This document shows positions 40,614 through 51,600 of a DNA stretch of 64,000 nucleotides, in pieces; the first letter of the stretch is position 1, and the number at the start of each line of letters is the position of its first letter. The notes beneath the pieces are model-generated. The model saw only the letters and a list, made by a program, of their open reading frames with translations, was not told the origin of the DNA and ran no database searches. The stretch covers positions 18,717,146 through 18,781,145 of the forward strand of contig JABAKD010000020.1 of the NCBI GenBank assembly GCA_012845835.1, in the 5' to 3' direction. The stretch is from Undaria pinnatifida. Taxonomy: Eukaryota > Sar > Phaeophyceae > Laminariales > Alariaceae. Both the position numbers and the translations under genes were made by a program.

Positions 40614-41900
40614 CACCACGCTACGATCCTGCCGTCCAGCAGCAGTCCAGCCCCCTAGCAGCAGCAGCCTGAAACTCTATGAGCGTGTGGCTGCTGTTGT
40701 AGTAGCTGATTCTTTGATCGGAGCGTGGCATTTGGCACCCCACCATACCCCATCTTTCTGGTGTGCTGCCGCTTCGGACGCATCTCAATTGAATATCCAT
40801 AGATCGCGCCAATTTGGTCGGTAATATAGGAAAAATTATGATAGTAATTGATATACAAACCCATCCTTACATTTACGTCCAAAGAGGCGTGGCATTTGGC
40901 ACCCCACCATACCCCATATTTCTGGTGTGCTGCCGCTTCGGACGCATCTCAATTGCATATTCATAGATCGCGCCATTTTGGTCGGTCATATAGGAACCTT
41001 TTTGATAGTAATTGATATACAAACCCATCCCTATATTTACGTCTAAAGAGGCAGTATTTTTCCGTACTACATACCAGAGGGGTATTGTTTTGTTTCGGGG
41101 ATTTTGCTCACGCTACAGATGACAGGACCATACATGAGGACGGCACAATGCTACGTGTACAACCCTACCGCACAGCAGCAGTAGTGGGATACATCATGTA
41201 CATGCGCGTAGCGAGTCCTCGCTATGCTGAGGCGAGTTGCTTTCGGCTCCACGAGGGGACGGTTTTGAATCGGACGACGATCAAAACAATCCAGCGTAAT
41301 ATTTCTCAACTATAAAAAGCAAACAGCAGTGGATATGGGCGCTGATGGCACCACGCTACGATCCTGCCGCCCAGCAGCAGTCCAGCCCCCTAGCATCAGC
41401 AGCCTGCAACTCTATGCGCGTGTAGATGCTGTTGTAGAAAGCTGATTCTTTGATCGGAGCGTGCCATTTGTCACCCCACCATACCCCATATCTCCGCTGC
41501 GCTGCCGCCGTGTGCATCTCCATTGCATTTCCATAGATCGCGCCAATTTGGGCGGTAATATAGGAACCTTTCTAATAGTAATATATATACAAACTCATCC
41601 TTACATTATACCGTACGTAATAGACAGAGTGTTTTTACGTACATAACAGAGGGGTAATGTTACGTATGGGTCGGAGGTTTTGCTCACACCACAGATGACA
41701 GGGACCAGACAACATGAGGATAACACAATGCTACGTGTACAACCTTGCCGCACAGCAGCAGTACTAGGACACATCATGTATGTGCGCGTGGCGAGTCCTC
41801 GCTATGCTGAGGCGAGTTGCTTTCGGCTCCACGAGGGAACTATTTTGAATCGGACGACGATCAAAACAATCCAGCGTAATTTTTTTAAAAATATTTTAAA
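40614..41900. repeat. Tandem duplication of a ~735-bp block with internal 165-bp doubling
   Basis: ACCACGCTACGATCCTGCCG starts copies at 40,616 and 41,351. TTTTGCTCAC then ACAGATGACAGG, CACAATGCTACGTGTACAAC and CTCGCTATGCTGAGGCGAGT recur in both. Within the first copy, the stretch from GCGTGGCATTTGGCACCCCA is doubled at 165-bp spacing (40,722 and 40,887). CTCGCTATGCTGAGGCGAG is itself an imperfect hairpin. Confidence 0.85.
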
Positions 41901-41975
41901 AATACATACAATAGTTTTTCCATGTACTTTTTCGAACGCACACTGGTGAGGGTCCTTCCAACGCACACTGTGTCG

Positions 41976-42022
41976 GGCCCGGGGGGGGGGGTTCGGGGGG
42001 GGGCGCGTCGCCCCCCCCCGAC
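41976..42022. repeat. G-run/C-run hairpin-forming tract
   Basis: Two long G runs (about 12 and 10) followed by GCGTCG and a run of nine C, inside TGTCGGG...CCCGACA. It could fold as a GC hairpin or a G-quadruplex. Confidence 0.7.
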
Positions 42023-42164
42023 ACTGCTACTAGCATCCAAGCACCCTTCGGCTGCCCTGCCAACCCAGCACATACATCAACACCAACACACACTACACTG
42101 CTAGTACCATCCAAGCACCGTGCGGCTGCCATCCAAGCACAGTTCGGCTGCCCTGCCAACCCAG

Positions 42165-44175
42165 TGCTGGTGGTGCATTTTGGGACACACACACCAACAC
42201 CAACACACTCTACACTGCTAGTAGTAGCATACAAGCACCCTTCGGCTGGCCTGCCAACCCAGCGCTGGTGGTGCATGCGCTGGAACGTTTGCGCCTCTGC
42301 TGTTCGATCCTGCTACATCACGATGCGGGACAACAAAAAAAACACAACACACAAACATTTCACTTCGTTGTGCCCTGGGCTGCGGACAAAAACATCCCTT
42401 CCCAAAAAGCCCTCCTCGTCCTTACAAAACCATAAAATTCAAATGGCTGCGATTCTGCGATTCCAATCAAACGGCGCGACGAACTACACCCTGGCACGCA
42501 AACAGCTCGTGGGTGCATTTTGGGACACACACACCAACACCAGCACACACTACACTGCTAGTAGTAGCATCCAAGCACCGTTCGGCAGCCCTGCCAACCC
42601 AGCGCTGGTGGTGCATGCGCTGGAACGTTTGCGCCTCTGCTGTTCGATCCTGCTACATCACGATGCGGGACAACAAAAAAAACACAACACACAAACATTT
42701 CACTTCGTTGTGCCCTGGGCTGCGGACAAAAAAATCCCTTCCCAAAAAACCCTCCTCGTCCTTACAAAACCATAAAATTCAAATGGCTGCGATTCTGCGA
42801 TTCCAATCAAACGGCGCGACGAACTACACCCTGGCACGCAAACAGCTCGTGGGTGCATTTTGGGACACACACACCAACACCAGCACACACTACACTGCTA
42901 GTAGTAGCATCCAAGCACCGTTCGGCAGCCCTGCCAACCCAGCGCTGGTGGTGCATGCGCTGGAACGTTTGCGCCTCTGCTGTTCGATCCTGCTACATCA
43001 CGATGCGGGACAACAAAAAAAACACAACACACAAACATTTCACTTCGTTGTGCCCTGGGCTGCGGACAAAAAAATCCCTTCCCAAAAAACCCTCCTCGTC
43101 CTTACAAAACCATAAAATTCAAACGGCTGCGATTCTGCGATTCCAATCAAACGGCGCGACGAACTACACCCTGGCACGCAAACAGCTCGTGGGTGCATTT
43201 TGGGACACACACACCAACAACAACACACACTGCACTGCTAGTAGTAGCATCCAAGCACCGTTCGGCAGCCCTGCCAACCCAGCGCTGGTGGTGCATGCGC
43301 TGGAACGTTTGCGCCTCTGCTGTTCGATCCTGCTACATCACGATGCGGGACAACAAACACAACACACAGCAAAAACATTTCACTTCGTTGTGCCCTGGGC
43401 TGCGGAAAAAACGTCCCTTCCCAAAAAAACCTCCTCGTCCTTACAAAACCATGAAATTCAAACGGCTGCGAAACGGCGCGACGAACTACACCCTGGCACG
43501 ACAACCAGCTGGTGGTGCATTTTGGGACACACACACCAACACCAACACACACTACACTGCTAGTAGTAGCATCCAAGCACCGTTCGGCAGCCCTGCCAAC
43601 CCGGCGCTGGTGGTGCATGCGCTGGAACGTTTGCGCCTCTGCTGTTCGATCCTGCTCGTGCGGTACAACCAACACAACACACAGCCAAAACATTTCACTT
43701 CGTTGTGCCCTGGGCTGCGGACAAAAAAAAACGGGAAAAAAAACCTTCCCAAAAAACCCTCTTCGTCCTTACAAACCCTTAAAATTCAAACGGCTGCGCT
43801 TCAAATCAAACGGCGCGACGAACTACACCCTGGCACGCGAACAACCAGCTGGTGGTGCATTTCGGGACACACACACCAACACCAACACACACTACACTGC
43901 TAGTAGTAGCATCCAAGCACCGTTCGGCTGCCCTGCCAACCCAGCGCTGGTGGTGCATGCTCTGGAACGTTTGCGCCTCTGCTGTTCGATCCTGCTCGTG
44001 CGGGACAACCAACACAACACACAGCAAAAACATTTCACTTCGTTGTGCCCTGGGCTGCGGACAAAAACAACCCTTCCCAAAAAACCCTCCTCGTCCTTAC
44101 AAACCCTTAAAATTCAAACGGCTGCGCTTCAAATCAAACGGCGCGACGAACTACACCCTGGCACGCAAACAACGA
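42165..44175. repeat. Macrosatellite, six ~340-bp units
   Basis: The core GCTGGAACGTTTGCGCCTCT recurs at about 42,276, 42,616, 42,956, 43,296, 43,618 and 43,960. The first three intervals are exactly 340 bp, then shorter or variable (322 and 342). Units two to four are almost identical, showing recent homogenisation, while outer units are diverged. 340 is not divisible by 3, so the long overlapping frames (up to 366 codons) shift from unit to unit and are not genes. Confidence 0.92.
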
Positions 44176-44510
44176 GCAGCGCACACCGCACACCCTCTTT
44201 TTCTATCCCTTCTCGGGTACACCGCGCTCTTCGGTGTTACGCTGGAACGTTTGCGCCTCTGCTGTTCGATCCTGCCCTTGCGGTCTGCCGTGTCTGCGTG
44301 CAATCAAACGGCCGCGCTTCAAATCAAACGGCGCTACGAACTACACCCTGGCACGAACACCCTCGCAGCGCACACCGCACACCCTCTATTTATATCCCTC
44401 GTCGGATACACTGCGCTCCTCGGCGTTGCGCTGGAACTTGCGCCTCTGCTGTTCGATCCTGCCCTGTGTGGTCTGCCGTGTCTGCGTACGGCGGCGACTG
44501 CGTCCTTCAG
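44176..44510. repeat. Two shorter (~180-bp) satellite variants at the array edge
   Basis: Units share GCGCACACCGCACACCCTCT, the GCTGGAAC...TTGCGCCTCT core and TCTGCCGTGTCTGCGT, but replace the rest of the 340-bp unit. They look like a derived or parental short form. Confidence 0.8.
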
Positions 44511-45167
44511 TTCGGCTGCTGCATACTCTCTCTCGCTGGTTCCTGTCGCAGCTCATCTCCGCCGCGTGCTGTGGGTGTCTGCTATGAGCCTCTTCGCTCG
44601 TTCTAGGCTCCTCCTTCCCTGCGGCTGCGTGTTCTTCGCCCTCTTCAAACCTTACGGCGTACCACCTCCTCGTGCTGCGGCAGAATCTTTGCACACACCG
44701 TGCAGCGGAACGTCCCTACAGCAGAGCGGTATCTTGACGACTGGGGACACCAACTCTTCCGATACACATTCACAGGGCTCTCTCTGTGTGGTACATACAT
44801 GGGTAGCGCAGCAGTACTCCTGTGTGTTTGCGTGTGTAGGATACGCGCACGTGTTCGAACCTTCCATACTACCTCACCCTCCTCCAGCGTTCCTGCGGTA
44901 CAAATCCCTTCCATCACCTGTGTATGCATCATCTCCCATGTATGTAGTCTAGACTACGCGTCTCCAGCTACGGCTGTGCGTCCTGTAACAAATGTTCCGT
45001 GTCTTTCAGCACGTTACATCCTACACCTGCGTACAACGTAACCCATGCGCACATTGTCATCACACCATGCGGCCTTCCTCGCCAAATTCTGCTGTTCCCT
45101 TTACAGGGGACTAAGTACGAGCATCCTATCGGTGACATTCTCCGCCTCAAAGTGAAAGTCGCCGGCT

Positions 45168-45472
45168 AAACATTCCGCCACTCCCGACGATCGCCAAGTG
45201 CCCTCTCGCGCAGTCAAGTGTGACAAAACATTCAGCCACTCCCGACGATCGCCAAGTGCCTTCTCGCGCGATCCAGTGTGAAAAATCATTCAGCCACTCC
45301 CGACGATCGCCAAGTGCCTTCTCGCGCAGTCCAGTGTGACAAAACATTCCGCCACTCCAGACGATCGCCAAGTGACTTCTCGCGCAGTCAAATGTGATAA
45401 AACATTCCGCCACTCCAGACGATCGTCAAGTGCCTTCTCGCGCAGCGAGCCAACAGTCAAGTGTGACTAAAC
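45168..45472. repeat. 58-bp minisatellite, five units
   Basis: Each unit has ACATTCMGCCACTCC, GACGATCGCCAAGTG and CTTCTCGCGCAG. The spacing of about 58 bp is not a multiple of 3, so minus-strand peptides change frame. Confidence 0.9.
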
Positions 45473-45819
45473 ACTTCTCCACTTAACACCAAAAAGCACT
45501 TGACTAAACATGTATTTTACCTTACTTGGTACTAACTGCGATGTTTCGCAATTTCCAAACCGTGCACAACACCGGTCGTTGTCTCTGCTCGCCCCGTACT
45601 AAGAGAACATGCGACACTCTACGTACAGCTTTCGTAAAGAGATTACGCATTTCACACTTCCAGTGGCTTGACCTTGTTGGTGTAGACGTTGCTAGATGTG
45701 CTTGGTCTGTTGTCCGTCGCTTGGACTTACAGGCTTAACTTCATCTTGAAGTTGGAGAGGTAGGTAGATTTATTTATCTCGAAACTTATTGCCGTCATCG
45801 GCTCCGCCTCGACTGTTAA

Positions 45820-46051
45820 TTATGCGGCCAGTCCCCGCGTGGTCTCGATGTTTATGGGCTCGTCGTTCAGGATGGAGAGAAAGCTTGAGGTTGGCTTGCG
45901 GGTGTACACGAAGGCCGGAGATGTCGCCAGTGGCTCTTGGTCGTCTTGTGTTGATTCCGCAGATCCTGTCTCGGGTTTTGCCCATGGCTGTCCTTTTGCT
46001 GTCATGAGCTTGTGAACCTCCTCCTGTCGGTCTGTTTCGTTGTTCTTGAAT
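45820..46051 (-). CDS. Candidate terminal exon, unknown protein
   Basis: On the minus strand CTGCTGTTTGCTTTTTAG (a good 3' splice site) precedes a 76-codon frame, FKNNETDRQEEVHKLMTAKG onward to INIETTRGLAA and TAA. Its composition (E, K, P, S) is that of a soluble tail. The 36 bp ending at the splice site (46,052-46,087) also occur at 41,310-41,346. The upstream exon is not resolved: the next minus-strand segment (46,090-46,280) has a plausible 3' splice site at its far end but a broken frame. Confidence 0.35.
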
Positions 46052-46495
46052 CTAAAAAGCAAACAGCAGTGGATATAGGCGCTGATGCTCCATGAGAAAG
46101 GGCTTCTTTGTCTCAGCGACAATAGAAGCCCTACAGTTCCTCATTCCGCGCACTCTCTGCGACGAACTGGTGGTGAAGGGGGATGATTGCCCATCGTGGC
46201 GTGTATCACTCGTCGTGAAGTTCAATATCTGGCTCAACAAGACACGAAGAGTACCTATTCTGAAATTAAATAGCTGATTTCCATATGAAACAACAGGAAA
46301 TAAAGAAAAAACTTCAAAACCAAGATAAAAAGACGGCGCACGGAACAACTGCTGGTTTTGTTTTTTTTGCCGATTGAGAATCCACCTATTCGGCCTTTAA
46401 TTTTTTACCACGCAAATTTTACTGCATAAGAGTCGCCCGTTTAAAAAGTCCCCATCGTACGAGTACTGGCGCTGGACACGTACGTACTGATAGGG

Positions 46496-46924
46496 TTACC
46501 ACATATTTACGGTTCTCCACCACGACGGCGAGAGAGCGAACCGTACCCGGGAGGGCGCCTCCCCACACTCCGCTTCTCGAGCTCCGGACAAGAACATAGT
46601 TTTCACTACCACCAGGTACATCTTATTTGCCCACAGACAGTCAGATGTTGGATGTTTGAGTTTTGTGCTTGCGCCACTCCCTGAGGCACTTCCCGGAGGG
46701 GAACCTTGTATTTCACATGGGTCAGGGTTAGGGTTAGTTCCATCCATGATGAAAAACACAATAACGTAGGACACCCCGTTTTGAGTCAAGTTGCCCTCCC
46801 AACGCCCTCCCAACCACGTTCGCTTTTGGCAACGTTCCTGATGATGCCTGGCACCAGGTTGGAATGATGCCAGAAGTACGAGTTGTACCGGACCCGTAAG
46901 TCCGGGCGTGTTTTCGTCTACCAC
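46496..46924 (-). CDS. Uncharacterised frame, 142 codons
   Basis: Longest minus-strand frame in this stretch; begins MVDENTPGLTGPVQLVLLAS. It contains a segment with WLGGRWEGNLTQNGVSYVI and a G/S/P-rich middle. No domain recognised. On the plus strand it includes TCAGGGTTAGGGTTAG at 46,724-46,739, two telomere-like repeats. Could be chance. Confidence 0.2.
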   Translation of the reverse strand: MVDENTPGLTGPVQLVLLASFQPGARHHQERCQKRTWLGGRWEGNLTQNGVSYVIVFFIMDGTNPNPDPCEIQGSPPGSASGSGASTKLKHPTSDCLWANKMYLVVVKTMFLSGAREAECGEAPSRVRFALSPSWWRTVNMW

Positions 46925-47021
46925 TCTGAACGGAATTTTAAGAACCGTCCTGGTTATTAATATACATAATGTATATCGTCAACGATCCTTATAATTACGT
47001 CGAGACTGGTACCAATAATAC

Positions 47022-47123
47022 TAATACTGCACGCAATACAGTGTACATACAGCAGCAGTATAATACCTGGTTCCGGAGGTGTTTTGATCTGGCGCATCGT
47101 TACCTGATACCTGGTACCAGGTA
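47022..47123. other. TACCTGGTA cluster
   Basis: ATACCTGGTTCC (47,068) and the 16-bp perfect palindrome TACCTGGTACCAGGTA (47,108-47,123) lie close together. Confidence 0.7.
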
Positions 47124-47300
47124 ATATTTTTTGTCTGCGGCTGTGGCTGCATCAAGTCGCTTTCAACTAAGTTACTGCAGTTACTGCTGTAGTACCGCAG
47201 ACGGGTAGTGCGAACACTGCGACTACACACTACACTGGGTAGTACCGGTCCTCTAAACCGGTGTAGTATCGATAGCGGTCAAGGCTATCTTTAATTTCAA

Positions 47301-47591
47301 ATGTGTATGTGTAGGGTGCCACCCGCCGGGTACTCGCCACGAACGGGCAAACCGCTCTCGTCTGCACCGGTAGCTTGCCACAAGCCACGCTCTACCTTCA
47401 CACGAGAACAATGGCGGTGTTTCCTCGAGAAGACCCACAGCAACAGACAACATGTGCAAAGCCGCGTCTTACTCAACCTCGAAAAAAACTTGTTCCTTAC
47501 CTGTGAAAGCATGAGCTGGCTTCACAAGCAGCAGGCACAGCGCGCGTCGGAAGCAAGTGGGCACCATGGTTTCGAAGACTGCGCCCACTAG
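47301..47591 (+). CDS. Candidate exon, unknown protein
   Basis: A 96-codon frame with GC-rich third positions. Its convincing part, after a CATGTGTATGTGTAG splice-like border, includes RSTFTREQWRCFLEKTHSN and RVLLNLEKNLFLTCESMSWL, ending at a stop. No family recognised and no partner exon found. Confidence 0.28.
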   Translation: MCMCRVPPAGYSPRTGKPLSSAPVACHKPRSTFTREQWRCFLEKTHSNRQHVQSRVLLNLEKNLFLTCESMSWLHKQQAQRASEASGHHGFEDCAH

Positions 47592-48284
47592 ACTCCCGTC
47601 TTGGCAGTTTGACGTTCCAATTGGGAAAAGGCTCAAGCTTGACCCGCTACCCCCAAGCCAACAAACCTTGGTACCTTGGTTCCACGCTAGTGCTACGCAG
47701 TAAATGAGGGCGATCATGACAGTCCTTCACGAATAGACTTAATTTGATCGTAAATATAAGACACCGTTGTTATTATGTAAGATATAAAAAATATGCCTTA
47801 TATTTAAGATCATACTCCACATACGTACCAGACACACTGATACGTAACGTAAATTTAATGAACGTCTGGTTCACTCATATATACTTGGCAACGGTCCCTA
47901 TATTTCCGTTCAGAGTGGTACAGAACATGACAGCAGTCCACAGCATTCATTGCTGTAGGATCGTACCATGCATCATGCATACAGCAGCAGCAGGGTGTGT
48001 ATCCGAGGGCTTCGTTCAGCCTTCTTTGTTCGCCATTGGCGCTGATAGCTGGTATTAATAGCATGCCGTGAACCACCGCGGAGGCCAGATGGCCGCGAAC
48101 CAAGCAAAAGTAGTGATGCACACCATATCAACCAGGCACGTGGTATCTTGGTATGGTCTAGTCTATACGAGTTATTGTCTTACTATTTCGTTCTGCCGAG
48201 TACCGGTTCCCCCCCCCGCTCACCGCCGGTGACGACTTTAAAGTGGCCGTTCATACTGAAGCACAGACAGCGCCGGTAGCTTGC

Positions 48285-48382
48285 GTTTTTCTGTTTTCAA
48301 GGATGCGCCACACACCGCTCCCCGCTCCCCGCTCCCCGCTTCTCCGCCCCGCTTCTCCGCCCCGCCCCCCCCCCCGGCCCCC
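48285..48382. repeat. C-rich microsatellite
   Basis: Units of GCTCCCC and GCTTCTCCGCCCC followed by a C run. Confidence 0.75.
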
Positions 48383-50755
48383 CAAGAGTTTTTTGCTTTG
48401 AGAAGCTTTGAGTAGGTGCCGGCACCGTGGCAGGTTACAGCTAGCTGGGGGTGTTTCAAATTCGCACTCATCTACCGTCGGTGTTGAGGCATTTTTCACT
48501 TCACAATTGTCGGATCGCGCCGGACATCGCAGGACTTCGTTCGGCATTCTTCGCGAAATCCTGTGAAGCCATATGGCTTGCGCCCAAAGTTGTATGATGA
48601 TAGCCGCTGGCGATCGGTGGCAGGGTTGCCATGCCATATACCCCAGCTGGTCACGGCGGTGGAGAGGTTCTGGCGGCCTTATATACGGACACAGTATCAC
48701 CCTAAAGATATTATTTGTTCGGCAATGCCTGAGCGAAGCAGACACCTCGCGTTGTAGGCACTTCTCTTGCGATGTACCTTGCATTGATAATCCGTTCAAC
48801 GTGGCTATAACGAATGTCTTCCTGCACCATCAACATATATATAGTCTATATTTAGACTATGCTGTCACTACATACATACATGTAGTCTAGACTATACTTC
48901 GAAGCAAAGTAGTAGAATAGTATTTGATACAGGTGCATGACATCAGGGCGGCGAAGGCGGCGCAAAAGACGATCACCCGGGGACGGGGGCGAGGCTGGTA
49001 TGGCAGGGTTTCCCCTGAACGGTGGTGAGCAGCATGGTCTTGCCATCATATATGGTCGGAACGTCTGTGGTATTTGTGTGTGTCGCGCAGGGGGGAAGGG
49101 TTATTGGATGCCCATTTAAATTAGTTTTTAAATAGTTGCAGTCTACAAGTACTGAAAGCAGTATGCTTGAGATAAATGTTTAAACCACACCCCGCAACGT
49201 GTGGTGAGTCATTGTGACACGAGTTCTCGTTTCAGGATACGTACACATCGTTTTTCGCGTCCTCTCCGTTGTCCATTGAGCGAGCCGCAAGCTCGAGGTG
49301 GTCTCTTTTGATCCGAGGTGAAACCTCTGAATCGTTTTGCATCTGCCGTCAATGCCGTGTTGCGAACACGTAGTACTAGAGGTAACAAACGTCTCCGCCG
49401 AAACAAAGCCTCCATCTCACGACCATATCAAACTGCCCCAACTAGGTGAGCGTATCGATTGATGCCTACGTTAATGTCCTGGTAGTACACGCTATCTGCC
49501 AGACCTGTGACCTCGTGAAACGAGCAACCTACGGTTGGGACGTAGCGATCCCGTTGACATCTAAAAATTTAATAATAATAGAAAATAACGAAGGACACAA
49601 CCGTCACGTATTACATTCGACCGCCAACCGTCCGCGTACACAGCTGCTCCCATAGTAGACTATGCATGCGCGTTTTCGAACGGACGGCTATATCTATGTA
49701 TGAATACTTTGCTCTGATAGATGCGAGGCTGCTTCACGCTTCGCGCGGCATCGAACGGCATGCGGTGATCTGTGCCCATCGCCTCAATCCTGCGAGCCCT
49801 CGACTAGAAACGCGGCGGAATGGCAGGTAAGCTTCGGATATTAGACTACCTGGTAGTCTAGACTAGGATATTTGATATTTTGGATTTTGGATTTTTGGAT
49901 ATTTCAACACATCTTTCGGTTCGTCGAAGATATTCTTTGCAGAGAACAAACAAACGTTGGCCTTCCACGGTGTACGAAACATGAAAACGAGATTGCATCG
50001 TTGCATCTTCATTTCAGCAGAGGGCAGAGGGCAGCGGGCAGAAGGCGCACATCATTCTGACTACCCGTTGAAGGTGCACTGGTGCGACCGGTGAGCCATC
50101 CCAGGGTGCGCACTGCTGTCCGATGACGACGTGTCTGCTGTGGGCGCCTCGAATGAATTTTTACTGCTTTCTGGCGGCGGTTGACCTTTTCTGTGTTTGA
50201 CCTGGAGAGATGGGGAGATAGTCACTTGTTGTCTCACCCTGATTCTACCCTACAGTAAGCTGTTCATGTTTAATCGTTTTCGCAGGTATACTACTTGCTC
50301 CCTCTTTAGGGACGTTCTAGAGCTCTTCCTCTGCGGACATTCGGAAGTCGCGCCCACGCATCTTTGACGCGTTGGCTCTATTGATAGATGTCGAGTAGTA
50401 CTTCCCGGCTCTAGCCGACCGAGAGCAGCCGTCCTTCTTTACTTACTTGGACGTTCGCATCTGCCTGCTATTACACCCAGGAAAAGCAGCGAACCTGGTG
50501 ATCGACATTATATATCTGTTCCACTAAAAGCCATCTCCGTCTTACTAGTAGTGTTGTTGAAATGTTTGTCAACGGGCGTAGAGTGTGTGCCTGGTGTGTC
50601 TGGTGGCGTCAAAGCGTTGTTAATCCCTGAGGAATGATATAGACCTTCGTGGCCCCGACAACGGACCACCATACTTTTCTTTCTTCCGCTGACGTTTGTA
50701 TGTATTGCCGGAGCTCGTCCCTGTGCGACTAAGGGACTAAAAAAATAAACTGATC
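48383..50755. other. No supported gene
   Basis: Frames up to 182 codons on the minus strand lack recognisable features. Palindromes TGTAGTCTAGACTA (48,879-48,893) and AGACTACCTGGTAGTCT (49,844-49,860) occur, and a microsatellite of TTTGGATAT type near 49,870-49,900. Confidence 0.45.
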
Positions 50756-50759
50756 ATTA

Positions 50760-51050
50760 AATAAATTAAATATGATCTGAATAGTACTGTTTGTATCGTA
50801 CCAGGCACAGACATCAATAGAACGATCTTCCTCGGGGTCCAAAAATGCTACAAGTACCCGGGTACGAACTGAGGCAAAAAACAACTGATCATAAAGTATA
50901 CAGTCTAAAGTATCCGCTGCCGTTTGTACCAGACACAAGCAGCAGTAGAACGAACCTCCCGTGCCCCAAAAAACTACTGCCAGAGGTACAGCAGTATGAA
51001 CTTGTCGCAAACGTGACGGGGACACAGAAAATCGCGTTGTTGTGTCTTTA
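50760..51050. repeat. Two diverged ~120-bp direct repeats
   Basis: TTTGTATCGTACCAGGCACAG and TTTGTACCAGACACAAGCAG, then GTAGAACGA/ATAGAACGA and GTCCAAAAATGCTAC/CCCCAAAAAACTAC align in order. Confidence 0.55.
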
Positions 51051-51113
51051 AAACATGAGCCAGTGGTAAAAAGACAAAGCCTACTCGTGCAACTGCCGAC
51101 AACGCACGAAAAA

Positions 51114-51600
51114 TTGATCCTTCAATTAGTATTAATAGTGCAGTCCTTAGTACGGAGTGTGCGAATAACATCTTCTGCATCGCTCATTAACACATGTCAT
51201 GAATGAGCCAGTGCGAGCGGTGGACGTATAGTATTCACAAACTTAGATGTATCACGCAGCAGCTTGTAAAGATGAGAATATCGACCCTAAATTTATCAAT
51301 AGTGCAGTCCTTAGTACGGAGTGTGCGAATAACATCTTCTGCATCGCCCATTAACACACGAGCCAGTGCTAGCGGTGGACGTATAGTATTCACAAACTTA
51401 GATGTATCACGCAGCTTGTTTGTAAAGATGAGAATATCGACCCTAAATTTATCAATAGTGCAGTCCTTAGTACGGAGTGTGCGAATAACATCTTCTGCAT
51501 CGCCCAGTAACACACGGGCCAGTGCGAGCGGTGGACGTATAGTATTCGCAAACTTAGATGTATCACGGCAGCTTGTAAAGATGAGAGTATCGACCCTAAA
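51114..51600 (-). repeat. 159-bp in-frame tandem repeat (53 codons per unit)
   Basis: Three units. On the minus strand two of them keep one open frame (51,235-51,696) reading SKFVNTIRPPLALARVL, GDAEDVIRTLRTKDCT and IDKFRVDILIFT per unit. Period 159 equals 53 codons, unlike the other satellites here. The lower-coordinate unit has an insertion (TGTCATGAA) and loses frame. A related end (GATGAG...TCACAGCTG) recurs at 63,444-63,477. Product unknown. Confidence 0.6.

Noticed and set aside
42164-44952. Long overlapping frames (203 to 366 codons) across the 340-bp array
   Set aside because: The unit length is not a multiple of 3, so the same DNA is read in different frames in successive units. No frame is conserved.
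45168-45472. CRISPR-like array
   Set aside because: The whole 58-bp unit repeats, with no unique spacers between constant repeats. It is a minisatellite.
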